Assembly (NCBI GenBank): GCA_947176505.1
Contig: CAMWQW010000015.1
Location: 1 to 64,000 of the forward strand
DNA from: an uncultured Lachnospiraceae bacterium
GTDB lineage: Bacteria > Bacillota > Clostridia > Lachnospirales > Lachnospiraceae
DNA: 64,000 nucleotides
Reading direction: 5' to 3'
In this document: positions 1-8,787 of the stretch, one piece after another
Position numbering within the stretch: the first letter of the stretch is position 1
How the letters are laid out: each line of letters starts with the position of its first letter
The notes under the pieces: model-generated
What the model saw: only the letters and a program-made list of their open reading frames with translations
Databases searched by the model: none
Told to the model about the DNA's origin: nothing
Made by a program: the position numbers and the translations under genes

Positions 1-25
1 CAAATCTTGAAATGTAGATTGCCGA

Positions 26-100
26 GAGAGGTTCCCGAGTTTGCGAAGCAAATCTCGTAATTGAGCTGTGCTCAATTTATTACATTGTATGAATTGTTTG
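26..100. repeat. Paired hairpins at window start
   Basis: Two adjacent inverted repeats lie upstream of the first gene. One has CGAG-TTTGC / GCAAA-CTCG arms with a GAA loop (about 34-57). The other is TTGAGC-TGT-GCTCAA (62-76). The first resembles the CGAG..AAACTCG hairpin upstream of etfA and rarA, so it may be a compact copy of the same dispersed element. No gene is seen before the promoter at 164. Confidence 0.5.
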
Positions 101-163
101 TGAATTTATAAAAAAGGCACAAGAAGTTGCGTAAAATAGCGGTTTTATTGGTATATGCTGTGG

Positions 164-192
164 TTGACAAATCGGTTTTTCGATGTTATATT
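164..192 (+). promoter_or_regulatory. SigmaA promoter of the NlpC/P60 gene
   Basis: TTGACA at 164-169, a 17-bp spacer and TATATT at 187-192. The start codon at 235 is preceded by a GAGG ribosome binding site. This is a near-consensus housekeeping promoter. Confidence 0.8.
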
Positions 193-234
193 ATAACCAA
201 GATGTAACAATTTCGTAACAAATGAGGTAACATT

Positions 235-1560
235 ATGAAAAACAATGTTAAAATCGTAGCATGTGCAATGGCAGCAATAGTTACTTTTACCGGAACGGGA
301 TTTGATGTAAATGCTTCCGGTAATCTCGGTTCCGTTTTGCCGTCGTCAGGTATAGACTTTTCATTACAGAATGAAGAGAAATCAACATCTCTCTCTGCTT
401 TACAGGAAGCAGCTGAGAAAGAAGCAATAAAGAGCGAAGCGACATCAGGTGAAGAGACTGGCGGAACAACGATCGGAAGCGTGCAGGTAGGAAGCTTTGC
501 CGAAATGGCAAGTACAGAAGATAAGATCAGCACGAATCCGCCGAAGAAGATTGAGGATACAATCGTTGTCAGCAAAGGATATACGGAAGATTTGAAGAAG
601 GCGGCGAATACAGGGCTCTCGGAGGAAGAGGAAAGCTTTAAGGATCTTGTTATCGCAAAAGTCAATGATTATGTGAATGTAAGAGATTTGCCCAGCGAGG
701 ATGGCAATATTGTCGGTAAGTTATATGACAAGTCCGTGGGTAATTTTATAGAAGAAGAGAACGGATGGTACAGAATCAGTTCCGGTTCCGTGGAAGGTTA
801 CGTGAAAGGCGAATACTGTGTAACGGGCGATGATGCAGTTGATTATGCAAAGGAAGTAGGAACCCGTATTGCGACGGTTACGACAACGACATTATTTGTG
901 CGTGAGCAGCCCGGTATGGAGGAGACTATACTTGGTATGGTGCCCATTGAGGACGAATTGATTGTAACGGAAGAGCTGGACGGCTGGGTCAAAGTTAATA
1001 TCGAGGAAGGTGACGGTTATGTGTCTACCGACTATGTGACTTTGTCTACGGAGTTTGTCAAAGCAGAATCCATAGAAGAAGAAAGAGCAAGATTGGCGAA
1101 GGAAGAAGCTGCAAGACAGGCGGCAAAAGAAGCTGCTACTAAGAAAACGGCGGAGAATTCTTCATCTTCCGGTTCGCAGACATCAGGCGGTAAGACATAT
1201 GAGAGTCCTACCGGAAGTACAGGCGCAGACGTAGCCAGATTTGCAGTACAGTTTGTGGGTAATCCGTATGTATACGGAGGCACCAGCTTGACGAACGGTG
1301 CAGATTGTTCCGGATTCGTTATGAGTGTATACAATAATTTCGGTGTAAGCCTGCCTCATTCTTCCGCAGCGGACAGAAATGTAGGAGCAACCGTAAACGG
1401 AATCGAGAATGCGCAGCCGGGTGATATTATCTGTTATTCGGGTCATGTAGGAATTTATGTCGGTAATGGACAGATTGTACACGCATCGACATCGAAGACG
1501 GGTATTATCGTTTCCAGTGCGACATATCGTTCGATTCTTTCGATCAGAAGAATTTTCTAA
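235..1560 (+). CDS. Secreted SH3-domain NlpC/P60 peptidoglycan endopeptidase
   Basis: A cell-wall hydrolase expected to cut peptide stems of peptidoglycan outside the membrane. The 441 residues begin with a signal peptide (about 1-28), followed by a low-complexity region, two bacterial SH3 repeats (about 138-200 and 210-270), an Ala/Glu-rich probably helical linker (about 278-305), a Ser-rich stretch and a C-terminal NlpC/P60 domain (from about 328). The catalytic triad is visible: Cys358 in the ADCSGF motif, His404 in GHVGIY and His416 in VHAS. The gene has its own promoter and a terminator downstream, so it is probably monocistronic. The family assignment is firm; the exact bond cleaved is not known. 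Confidence 0.93.
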   Translation: MKNNVKIVACAMAAIVTFTGTGFDVNASGNLGSVLPSSGIDFSLQNEEKSTSLSALQEAAEKEAIKSEATSGEETGGTTIGSVQVGSFAEMASTEDKISTNPPKKIEDTIVVSKGYTEDLKKAANTGLSEEEESFKDLVIAKVNDYVNVRDLPSEDGNIVGKLYDKSVGNFIEEENGWYRISSGSVEGYVKGEYCVTGDDAVDYAKEVGTRIATVTTTTLFVREQPGMEETILGMVPIEDELIVTEELDGWVKVNIEEGDGYVSTDYVTLSTEFVKAESIEEERARLAKEEAARQAAKEAATKKTAENSSSSGSQTSGGKTYESPTGSTGADVARFAVQFVGNPYVYGGTSLTNGADCSGFVMSVYNNFGVSLPHSSAADRNVGATVNGIENAQPGDIICYSGHVGIYVGNGQIVHASTSKTGIIVSSATYRSILSIRRIF

Positions 1561-1598
1561 ATTGAGTATGTATTTTATGTAATAAGATTAACTAATCG

Positions 1599-1624
1599 GG
1601 CGGCTGAGCAATCAGCCGCCTTTT
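1599..1624 (+). terminator. Rho-independent terminator after NlpC/P60 gene
   Basis: A perfect 9-bp stem, GGCGGCTGA / TCAGCCGCC, with a GCAA loop, followed by TTTT. Just downstream, a 15-bp unit (CTGACAGCTCTGTTT) is duplicated in tandem at 1625-1654. Confidence 0.85.
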
Positions 1625-1723
1625 CTGACAGCTCTGTTTCTGACAGCTCTGTTTTTGACGGTTTGTGTATCTTGTACAAATTTTGCGATTTGAATTATTT
1701 ATTTCAGCTGAAAAATATGCGAG

Positions 1724-1795
1724 TTATCCACATTTCAAAACGAGTTGTTATAGCGTAAAATGGACTTATGCACCGAATTATCCACCATATCCACA
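1724..1795 (+). promoter_or_regulatory. Cluster of DnaA-box-like sites
   Basis: The 434-bp gap between the NlpC/P60 gene and hpf carries four 9-mers in the same orientation. They are TTATCCACA at 1724-1732 (perfect consensus), TTATGCACC at 1766-1774, TTATCCACC at 1778-1786 and ATATCCACA at 1787-1795, the last two directly abutting. The surrounding DNA is A+T rich. No dnaA or dnaN gene is in the window. DnaA binding is inferred from the motif alone. Confidence 0.55.
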
Positions 1796-1947
1796 TGTTT
1801 TTGGCGAAAAAATAGTATAAACTTATGGAAACTGAAAGAACGAACGTTTTGTGAAGTTATCATAAAAATGTAAATAATCGTCATAATTTGCAGAAAAGGA
1901 CTTGACTTTTGATGTGTCAAAAAAGACGAAACAAGATATATGAATTG

Positions 1948-1977
1948 TTGCAATAAGATGGAAAAATATGCTATAAT
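1948..1977 (+). promoter_or_regulatory. Promoter of hpf
   Basis: TTGCAA at 1948-1953, an 18-bp spacer and TATAAT at 1972-1977, about 36 bp before the chosen hpf start codon. Confidence 0.7.
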
Positions 1978-2012
1978 GACTATACAATAATCCAATGGAA
2001 GGGATGATGAAC

Positions 2013-2540
2013 ATGAAATTTATAATTATTGGAAAGAATATTGAAGTAACAGAGGGGTTAAGGGCAGCAGTAGAGGACAAAATCGGTAAATTAGAGAAGT
2101 ATTTTACCGAGGATACGGAAGTACATGTTACTTTGAGTGTTGAGAAAGACAGACAGAAGATAGAAGTAACGATTCCGATGAAAGGTAATATCATTCGTTC
2201 TGAACAGGTCAGCAGCGATATGTATGTGTCTATCGACTTGGTGGAAGAGATTATCGAGAGGCAGCTTAAGAAATACAAGAATAAATTGATTGACAAAAAG
2301 CAGGCGTCATCCTTCTTTAAACAAGAGTTTATGGAGAAGGAATATATGGATGAGGAAGAGGTGCAGATTATCCGCACGAAGAAGTTTGACATCAAACCCA
2401 TGTATCCGGAAGATGCCTGTGTACAGATGGAGCTTTTGGGACATAATTTCTTTGTATTCTGTAATGCGGAGACGGATCAGGTCAATGTGGTTTACAAGAG
2501 AAAAGGCAGTACTTACGGTTTGATTGAGCCGGAAGTATAA
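2013..2540 (+). CDS. hpf: Ribosome hibernation promoting factor, long form
   Basis: Binds the small ribosomal subunit in slow growth and dimerises 70S ribosomes into inactive 100S particles. From this start the protein is 175 aa. An N-terminal S30AE/RaiA-type domain (about 1-100) is joined by a charged linker to the C-terminal dimerisation domain typical of long HPF (about 118-175). I chose ATG 2013 because a GGAAGGG ribosome binding site lies 9-15 bp upstream; in-frame ATGs at 1995, 2004 and 2007 overlap or precede that site. A single-gene unit behind its own promoter is likely, and the DnaA-box cluster sits just upstream. Confidence 0.93.
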   Translation: MKFIIIGKNIEVTEGLRAAVEDKIGKLEKYFTEDTEVHVTLSVEKDRQKIEVTIPMKGNIIRSEQVSSDMYVSIDLVEEIIERQLKKYKNKLIDKKQASSFFKQEFMEKEYMDEEEVQIIRTKKFDIKPMYPEDACVQMELLGHNFFVFCNAETDQVNVVYKRKGSTYGLIEPEV

Positions 2541-2595
2541 GAGACCGGACAAGCGTCGGTTGAACCTGACGCATATGAATCATAGAAGATAGAGG

Positions 2596-2623
2596 ATCAC
2601 CCTGTCAGAAGTGGCAGGGTGAT
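2596..2623 (+). terminator. Hairpin after hpf
   Basis: A perfect 9-bp stem, ATCACCCTG / CAGGGTGAT, about 55 bp after the hpf stop. No clean T-run follows (GTTGTTG), so this is either a weak terminator or an RNA 3' stabiliser. Confidence 0.5.
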
Positions 2624-2659
2624 GTTGTTGATAGACAACAGTTTTTGAGGATTTGATTG

Positions 2660-4669
2660 ATGGGAATTTTTATGTTTGTTCTACATGTTTGCGCTGTTTT
2701 GGTATGCATTTTGTGGCTGGCGCATTATTTCAAGGTAAGTATTGTGCAGATACTGCCGGTGTTTGTCTGCGCGCTTGTGCTTGTTCTTTATGGGCTTGCG
2801 GCGGCGCGCCATTTGTCGTGGATTGACGCTGTTGCGGTGGCGGTACTGATATTGTTTGCCGTATGGTATATTAGCAGACCGCAGGAAGAGAAAAAGTCGT
2901 TTGGCAGGAGCTGCTTGAATAATGTGACACAGGCGTCGTTTATTACAGCGGTTTTCACGCTGGCGGCGATAGCAGTCTGTACTTCCGGTAAGGTGGTGTC
3001 GTGGTGGGACGATATCAACTTCTGGGCATCGGATGTAAAATCACTCTATTTTCTGGACGGATTTGCGGGCAAATACGGAAACGTGTCTCCCGAGTTTGGG
3101 GATTATCCGCCGGGAGCGCAGCTTATCAAATGGTGGGTTCTTCATTTGAATCCGTATGCTTATAAGGAAGGACTTGCTTTTGTGGGCTACTATATCATGA
3201 ATATGGTATTCCTATTCCCTTTGCTTAAGAAATTAAAAGGCTGGAATGTGCCGGTGATGTTTCTTACAGCAGCAGCATTGTGGATGCTTCCAAGCATTGC
3301 GGAAGTGTACGGATATAGCGGATTTTGCGCCGACTTGACGATGGCGTGTATTTATGGCGGCTTTTTGCTGGCAGTGACTGAGTTAGGGGAATGTTTTGAT
3401 AAATGCTGTGACAGATGGGGAAGTCTATTTTTGTACGGCAGATGCGCGCTTTATTTAGGTGTGCTTGTGCTGGTTAAGTCCATAGGGTTTGTGTGGGCAG
3501 TGTTCGGGATTGTATTTATGATTCTGTATTTGAGAAGCAGTCGGAATACGACAGAGCCGGAAGCGGCAGCCGCTGTGATAAGCGGAGAAGGTTCAGAAAG
3601 CCGGAAGAGCAGAAAAATCCGACGGTGGTTTCCGGTAGTCGGTATAGCAGCTGTACCCGTGCTCACGGGCGGAAGCTGGTTGATGTTTTGTCTGTTCATG
3701 CGGCGGGTGACCAAGACTACGGCAACGGCAGTCAAATATATGACGACTGACGAATATGGCATTTCAGGTTATACGGGAGAATTTGCGAGGGCATTTTTGA
3801 AAGCCTTTGTGAGACTGCCTCTGCATAAGGACAAAACGATTGCGGTTGATTTGACGCCGCTTGGACTCTATCTGTGCATCTGTCTGATTGTCATAATCTT
3901 TTATAAAACAAGGATGATATCTGAGACAAGAGGAAAGATTGTACTGTGGTTTACAGTAATCAGCGGCGCTCTTTTTTATGCGGTGATCTTTGTTGCGCAT
4001 ATTACTATTTTTGCAACGGAGACACAATATTTGGAGGCATCCGGGATGATATCGTCTATTGAGCGTTACGGAGCGCCCTTTACTGTGGGTACGCTGATTT
4101 TTCTGGCAGGTGTCTGGATTGAGGGTGCGGACCGGTTTTTTGATAGGAAGGATCAGCAGGGTATTGGGAGATTTGTCTGTAAATACGGTGCATATCTGTG
4201 TCTGATTCTTTTTGTGGCATTGACAGCGGGATATCAGGTTGGGTATGATGGACTGGTCGGATATCGGAGCAACACACAAGCGAAGCTGACGGAACGCGCC
4301 GAAATGATCGGCAGTGACGAGAGGATGTTTCTTGATGCCGTAAAAGTGCTGGGGACGGACTGTAGTACAAGAGTGTGTTATATCAGAAGAGGGGATGCAC
4401 CGCGCTGGGTGAACAACAGTTATGCGGCGTATGAGGCTTCTCCGGTATCGGTGGTGTTTAAAAGCATCAATTTGAACGATGCGCCCACGGAGTTTATGGT
4501 GCAGGAAATAAGAGCTTCTCATGCAGCATATCTTTATGCGGAAGAAACGGATGCGGACGCGGGAGAGGTTTTTGACCGGATCACGGAGGGGGAAGCCTTT
4601 GCCTGCGGTGTGCTGTACCATATACAAGACGACGGAACAGAAATGAAACTGACACAAGTGTCACATTGA
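2660..4669 (+). CDS. Large multi-pass membrane protein, possible GT-C-type glycosyltransferase
   Basis: A 669-residue integral membrane protein with a dozen or so hydrophobic segments and a soluble C-terminal tail of about 130 residues. After the first pair of membrane spans there is a loop with WWDDINFW and DYPPGAQ motifs (about 110-160). Acidic residues just after the first membrane segments, together with this topology, resemble GT-C glycosyltransferases that use lipid-linked sugars; this is topology-based inference. The next gene is a GT2-GtrA glycosyltransferase in the same direction, which fits a shared role in envelope glycosylation. A TTG at 2657 directly precedes the ATG; GAGG at 2647-2650 could serve either. 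Confidence 0.6.
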   Translation: MGIFMFVLHVCAVLVCILWLAHYFKVSIVQILPVFVCALVLVLYGLAAARHLSWIDAVAVAVLILFAVWYISRPQEEKKSFGRSCLNNVTQASFITAVFTLAAIAVCTSGKVVSWWDDINFWASDVKSLYFLDGFAGKYGNVSPEFGDYPPGAQLIKWWVLHLNPYAYKEGLAFVGYYIMNMVFLFPLLKKLKGWNVPVMFLTAAALWMLPSIAEVYGYSGFCADLTMACIYGGFLLAVTELGECFDKCCDRWGSLFLYGRCALYLGVLVLVKSIGFVWAVFGIVFMILYLRSSRNTTEPEAAAAVISGEGSESRKSRKIRRWFPVVGIAAVPVLTGGSWLMFCLFMRRVTKTTATAVKYMTTDEYGISGYTGEFARAFLKAFVRLPLHKDKTIAVDLTPLGLYLCICLIVIIFYKTRMISETRGKIVLWFTVISGALFYAVIFVAHITIFATETQYLEASGMISSIERYGAPFTVGTLIFLAGVWIEGADRFFDRKDQQGIGRFVCKYGAYLCLILFVALTAGYQVGYDGLVGYRSNTQAKLTERAEMIGSDERMFLDAVKVLGTDCSTRVCYIRRGDAPRWVNNSYAAYEASPVSVVFKSINLNDAPTEFMVQEIRASHAAYLYAEETDADAGEVFDRITEGEAFACGVLYHIQDDGTEMKLTQVSH

Positions 4670-4757
4670 TGCGTCGACAGAGTACGGTGTAGAGAGAAAT
4701 ATGGTGGCTGACATTGTATTGGCTGTTGTACAAAGTGGACGGGGAAAGGAACATAGA

Positions 4758-5843
4758 ATGGATTCCTACTATGAGATACCGGTTATTATACCGGCGTATG
4801 AGCCGGATGACAAATTAATAACGCTTCTTTATGCATTGGAGCAGGCAGGAATCAGCCATGTGGTTGTGGTGGACGACGGGAGCGGTGCTCAGTACGAACC
4901 GCTTTTTATGCAGGCGGCGAAGATTGAGAACTGTACGGTACTTCATCATGCGGTTAATCTCGGCAAAGGCAGGGCGCTTAAGACGGCATTTAATCATTGT
5001 CTGAGAGCGTTTGATGAGGCGCCCGGGTGCGTGAGCGCGGATTCCGACGGGCAGCATACGCCTTCGGATATTCTTGCCTGTATGCGCAAATTATGGGAGA
5101 ATCCGAAGGCGTTAATATTGGGGTGCCGTGATTTTGACGCGCCGTCTGTTCCGGTGAGGTCGTCATTCGGCAATAAGTGTACGCGGAAAGTGTTCAGATA
5201 TCTTCTGGGATTGTCTGTTTCGGATACGCAGACCGGACTGCGCGCCATTCCGACTTATTTTATGAAAGAATTGATGCAGGTCAAAGGCGAACGGTTCGAA
5301 TATGAGACAAACATGCTCATCGAGACAAAAAATCTGGATATCCCCATATTGGAAGTGCCGGTGGAGACGGTTTATATTGAGGACAATAAGACGAGCCATT
5401 TCAATCCGATTAAAGATTCCGTGAGGATATATCTGATATTCGGTAAGTTCCTCTTTTCTTCACTCTCCTCAAGCGTGCTGGATTTGCTGCTTTTTCATTT
5501 ATTTTGTATAATGATTTTGCCGTTTGGAGAGGAAATCCGGGGAATTCCGTATATTGTGGCGGCAACTGTGTGCGCCCGAGTGATTTCGGCTGTGTACAAT
5601 TTCCTGATTAATTACCGTGTGGTGTTTAAGAGTAAGGGGAATTTTGCAGCCACTGCCGGAAAGTACGCGCTGCTCGCCGTGTGTCAGATGATGTGCAGTG
5701 CGTTTCTTGTCAATACCCTGTACGGTCTGATTGGCGGGGCGGAGGTGCTTGTCAAAATACCGGTGGATGTCTTCTTGTTTTTTGCAAGCTTTGTGATACA
5801 GAGAGAAGTTGTATATCGACAAAAATCGTCGTTGTCCTCGTAA
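4758..5843 (+). CDS. GT2 glycosyltransferase fused to GtrA-type membrane domain
   Basis: Probably transfers a sugar to a polyprenyl-phosphate carrier at the inner face of the membrane. The 361-aa protein has an N-terminal GT-A domain (about 1-225) with VVVDDGSG, the NLGKGRALKT loop and the metal-binding DSDGQH motif. Four hydrophobic segments of the GtrA/DPMS type follow (about 235-350) and would act as a flippase-like or anchoring domain. The start at 4758 is supported by GGGGAAAGGA just upstream; an in-frame extension to 4701 has no comparable site. It lies 88 bp after the large membrane protein gene, likely in the same transcript. Confidence 0.85.
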   Translation: MDSYYEIPVIIPAYEPDDKLITLLYALEQAGISHVVVVDDGSGAQYEPLFMQAAKIENCTVLHHAVNLGKGRALKTAFNHCLRAFDEAPGCVSADSDGQHTPSDILACMRKLWENPKALILGCRDFDAPSVPVRSSFGNKCTRKVFRYLLGLSVSDTQTGLRAIPTYFMKELMQVKGERFEYETNMLIETKNLDIPILEVPVETVYIEDNKTSHFNPIKDSVRIYLIFGKFLFSSLSSSVLDLLLFHLFCIMILPFGEEIRGIPYIVAATVCARVISAVYNFLINYRVVFKSKGNFAATAGKYALLAVCQMMCSAFLVNTLYGLIGGAEVLVKIPVDVFLFFASFVIQREVVYRQKSSLSS

Positions 5844-5890
5844 CCTATCATAATCACCTTTTAACACCTGAATTATATAAGATCAAAGGG

Positions 5891-5926
5891 AAATCCTGCG
5901 GGCTGACATAACCAGCGGGATTTTTT
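5891..5926 (+). terminator. Terminator after GT2-GtrA gene
   Basis: A stem of AAATCCTGC with GCGGGATTT (one G-U pair), running straight into a six-T tract. Confidence 0.75.
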
Positions 5927-6018
5927 CATATACATAACCATAAATCTGCCCGCACATGACAGCGTCGGTATTCGTGCGGCATATCGATATGTCAAGTCGG
6001 GCGGCAGGCGGAGTGTAT

Positions 6019-7212
6019 ATGAGAAGAATAAAATATTTGAAAAAAGCCGGTGAACTATATGGAAACAGAAAGCGGAAAGGAGAGCCGGAAAGACATCCGC
6101 GCAGAGAGGGCGGCAGGAGAAAAGGCAGAATCGGGTATGCCATAAGGGTTGAACTGGTCCTGCTTTTTGCACTCGGATGCGTGGCTATGAGCAGAGAGCT
6201 TACGGATAAATGGGAGCATTCGGCGCGGCAGGGAGAAATAAGCCAATGGATGTCGGATACGGGTGAGGCGATAGAGGTATCGGCAGAGGGAAACTATATT
6301 AAGTGGGTGGAATTTCATGTGACCTGCGAAGCGTTGGCGGCTGCCTATGAGCTGGATGTAGCGTCTTATGAAAAGGATGTGCATTTAAATTGGATTGAAC
6401 TTCTGGCGTATGTGGGAGCAAAGAACGGCGGTAAATTTGATAAGAACAGTGTCAAGAAAATAAATGAGGCGGCAGAAAAACTGGAAAGTGGCGAGTCCAC
6501 TATGGAAGAGCTGACCAAAGATATGGAGTATTATGACTATTATCTAGAAGCGTATACGGCAGTGCTCGGCGGCATGGTGGGTGAATTTTCACTAAAAGAG
6601 GACGGACAGTGGAAGGAGTACTATGGGCTGAAAGCATTTTCACCGATTGCAAAAGGCTTCGATTACAGCCATTACGATGATTTCGGCTCTTCCAGAAGCT
6701 ACGGATATTCCAGACCGCACTTGGGACATGACATGATGGGGCAGATTGGCACGCCGATTATCGCGGTGGAGTCCGGAATCGTGGAGGCGCTCGGATGGAA
6801 CCAGTATGGCGGATGGCGTATAGGTATTCGAAGTTTTGACGGTAAACGGTACTATTATTATGCGCATCTGCGTCAGAATTATCCCTATGCGGAAGGACTG
6901 AAAGAGGGGGATGTGGTCACTGCCGGGGATGTCATCGGATATATGGGTCATACCGGCTACAGTACGAAGGAGAATGTCAACAATATCGAAGTGGTACATC
7001 TTCATTGGGGATTGCAGCTTATATTTGACGAGTCTCAGAAGGAGGGGAATAACGAAATATGGGTGGACTGCTATGAGCTGACCAAATTTCTCTATCGCAA
7101 CCGCAGTGAAGCGGCAAAAATTGGCGATAGCAAAGAGTGGCGCCGAACCCGTGAAATGGCAGATCCAGAGGTAGAAAAGCATTGCAAAAAGGATACCTCT
7201 ATGATACAATAG
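6019..7212 (+). CDS. Membrane-anchored M23 (LytM-type) peptidase
   Basis: A zinc metallopeptidase-fold protein that probably acts on peptidoglycan cross-bridges or on spore or septal wall. From ATG 6019 (GGCGGAG ribosome binding site) the protein is 397 aa. A basic N-terminus (about 1-35) precedes one hydrophobic segment (about 39-58), a helical extracytoplasmic region (about 60-200) and a C-terminal M23 domain. The zinc-binding pattern is present: a HLGHD motif and a distal HLHW (HxH) motif, with the usual AHL between them. All metal ligands appear intact, so activity is plausible. The thl promoter overlaps the end of this gene. Confidence 0.86.
   Translation: MRRIKYLKKAGELYGNRKRKGEPERHPRREGGRRKGRIGYAIRVELVLLFALGCVAMSRELTDKWEHSARQGEISQWMSDTGEAIEVSAEGNYIKWVEFHVTCEALAAAYELDVASYEKDVHLNWIELLAYVGAKNGGKFDKNSVKKINEAAEKLESGESTMEELTKDMEYYDYYLEAYTAVLGGMVGEFSLKEDGQWKEYYGLKAFSPIAKGFDYSHYDDFGSSRSYGYSRPHLGHDMMGQIGTPIIAVESGIVEALGWNQYGGWRIGIRSFDGKRYYYYAHLRQNYPYAEGLKEGDVVTAGDVIGYMGHTGYSTKENVNNIEVVHLHWGLQLIFDESQKEGNNEIWVDCYELTKFLYRNRSEAAKIGDSKEWRRTREMADPEVEKHCKKDTSMIQ
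7182..7210 (+). promoter_or_regulatory. Promoter of the butyrate gene cluster
   Basis: TTGCAA at 7182-7187, a 17-bp spacer and TACAAT at 7205-7210. The -10 box overlaps the stop codon of the M23 gene. It gives a leader of about 90 nt containing an ACAATGAT / ATCGTTGT inverted repeat before the thl start. Confidence 0.65.
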
Positions 7213-7305
7213 GAAAAGCGGACAATGATAAAAAAATAACAATCGTTGTCACTCTCGAAATTCAAAGATTTATCTAATAATATTACCATGATGGAGGGAA
7301 AAAAG

Positions 7306-8487
7306 ATGGCAAAAAAAGTTGTTTTGGCAGGCGCATGCCGTACAGCTATCGGTACAATGGGTGGCGGCTTAAGCACGACTCCGGCAGCAGAGCTTGGAGC
7401 GATTGTAATCAAAGAAGCATTGAACAGAGCAGGAGTAGCGCCTGATCAGGTTGACCATGTTTACATGGGATGCGTTATTCAGGCAGGACAGGGTCAGAAC
7501 GTGGCTCGTCAGGCATCCATCAAGGCAGGGCTTCCCAATGAGGTTCCGGCAGTTACTATCAACGTAGTGTGCGGTTCCGGTCTTAACTGTGTCAATATGG
7601 CGGCACAGATGATTCAGGCTGGTGATGCTGACATCGTTGTAGCAGGTGGTATGGAGAACATGTCTATGGCTCCTTACGCTATGATGCAGGGACGTTACGG
7701 TTACAGAATGAATAATGGTACTTTGGTAGATACCATGGTAAACGATGCATTGTGGGATGCTTTCAATAACTATCATATGATTAAGACAGCAGACAATATC
7801 TGTGAAGAGTGGGGACTTACCCGTGAGGAACTGGACGAGTTCGCATTGAAGAGCCAGATTAAAGCAGAGGCAGCTCAGAAGAGCGGCGCTTTCGATAAAG
7901 AGATTGTACCTGTTATGGTTAAGAAGAAAAAAGAGATGGTTGAGTTCAAGGTTGATGAGGGACCGAGACCGGGTTCCACGATTGAAGGGCTTCAGAAGCT
8001 TCGCCCTATCAATCCTGACGGATTCGTTACCGCAGGTAATGCTTCCGGTATCAACGACGGCGCTGCAGCAATCGTTGTGATGAGCGAAGAGAAAGCAAAA
8101 GAATTAGGCGTTAAGCCGATGGCAACTTTCGTAGCAGGCGCACTTGCAGGATGCAGACCTGAAGTTATGGGTATCGGTCCTGTTCCGGCGACAAAGAAAG
8201 TTATGGAGAAGGCTGGCTACAAGATTGAGGACTTCGATGTTATCGAGGCAAACGAGGCATTTGCTGCTCAGTCCGTAGCAGTCGGCAAAGAACTTGGTAT
8301 CGACGTAGACAAACAGCTTAACCCGAACGGCGGCGCTATCGCACTCGGACATCCTGTAGGAGCTTCTGGATGCCGTATCCTTGTAACACTGCTTCATGAA
8401 ATGGAAGCAAAAGATGCTAAGAAGGGTCTTGCAACTTTGTGTATCGGCGGCGGTATGGGTTGCGCAACAATTGTTGAAAGGGACTAA
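7306..8487 (+). CDS. thlA: Acetyl-CoA C-acetyltransferase (thiolase)
   Basis: Condenses two acetyl-CoA to acetoacetyl-CoA, the first step of butyrate synthesis. At 393 aa the length is typical. The nucleophile Cys89 lies in NVVCGSG, His349 in GHPVGASG and the second active-site Cys379 in [10 protein letters not shown]. The start at 7306 has GGAGGG at 7293-7298; upstream in-frame codons lie in the leader. First gene of thl-crt-hbd-bcd-etfB-etfA. Spacing to crt is 300 bp, unusually long for an operon, and is filled with hairpins. Confidence 0.96.
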   Translation: MAKKVVLAGACRTAIGTMGGGLSTTPAAELGAIVIKEALNRAGVAPDQVDHVYMGCVIQAGQGQNVARQASIKAGLPNEVPAVTINVVCGSGLNCVNMAAQMIQAGDADIVVAGGMENMSMAPYAMMQGRYGYRMNNGTLVDTMVNDALWDAFNNYHMIKTADNICEEWGLTREELDEFALKSQIKAEAAQKSGAFDKEIVPVMVKKKKEMVEFKVDEGPRPGSTIEGLQKLRPINPDGFVTAGNASGINDGAAAIVVMSEEKAKELGVKPMATFVAGALAGCRPEVMGIGPVPATKKVMEKAGYKIEDFDVIEANEAFAAQSVAVGKELGIDVDKQLNPNGGAIALGHPVGASGCRILVTLLHEMEAKDAKKGLATLCIGGGMGCATIVERD

Positions 8488-8568
8488 TGTGAGAAGAACT
8501 TCTACAGCTCGCGCCATAGGACGCTTTGCTAAGAAGTTCTACGATTTGCATAGCAAATCTTTCTCACA
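8488..8568. repeat. Nested inverted-repeat element after thl
   Basis: Starting immediately after the thl stop codon, TGTGAGAA (8488-8495) pairs with TTCTCACA (8561-8568). Inside, AGAACTTCT (about 8494-8502) pairs with AGAAGTTCT (8532-8540), and GATTTGC-ATA-GCAAATC (8543-8559) forms its own hairpin. No T-run follows, so it is not a classical terminator. Confidence 0.7.
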
Positions 8569-8573
8569 TAAGA

Positions 8574-8745
8574 GAATGCCCGAAATGCGGGCATTCTCCA
8601 TATGAAAATGAATGCCGGATGAGCGGGCATTCTCCGTATGACAATGAATGCCAGATGAGTGGGCATTCTCCGTATGAAAATGAATGCCGGATGAGCGGGC
8701 ATTCTCTCCATGAGATTGAGTGCCGGCAGGGTTGGCAGTATTTTC
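8574..8745. repeat. 36-bp tandem array of hairpins between thl and crt
   Basis: Four copies of a 36-bp unit start at 8574, 8610, 8646 and 8682, with a degenerate fifth at 8718; the period is exactly 36. Each unit carries GAATGCC...GGCATTC as a hairpin, and the first is a perfect 11-bp stem (8572-8582 with 8588-8598). In unit 3 the G and C at offsets 7 and 14 of units 2 and 4 are both changed, to A and T, which preserves a base pair. Because 36 is divisible by three, open frames run through the array on both strands; I do not regard these as genes. Confidence 0.85.
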
Positions 8746-8787
8746 ATGGTATAGGCGGATATCAAAATATAAAAGGAGATACATACA

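Noticed and set aside
3764..4657. Long minus-strand ORF of 297 codons opposite the membrane protein gene
   Set aside because: Cys/His/Arg-rich shadow frame of a hydrophobic coding region, with no domain and no ribosome binding site.
8574..8745. Possible CRISPR array
   Set aside because: The units are direct tandem copies with no unique spacers, and no cas genes are present.
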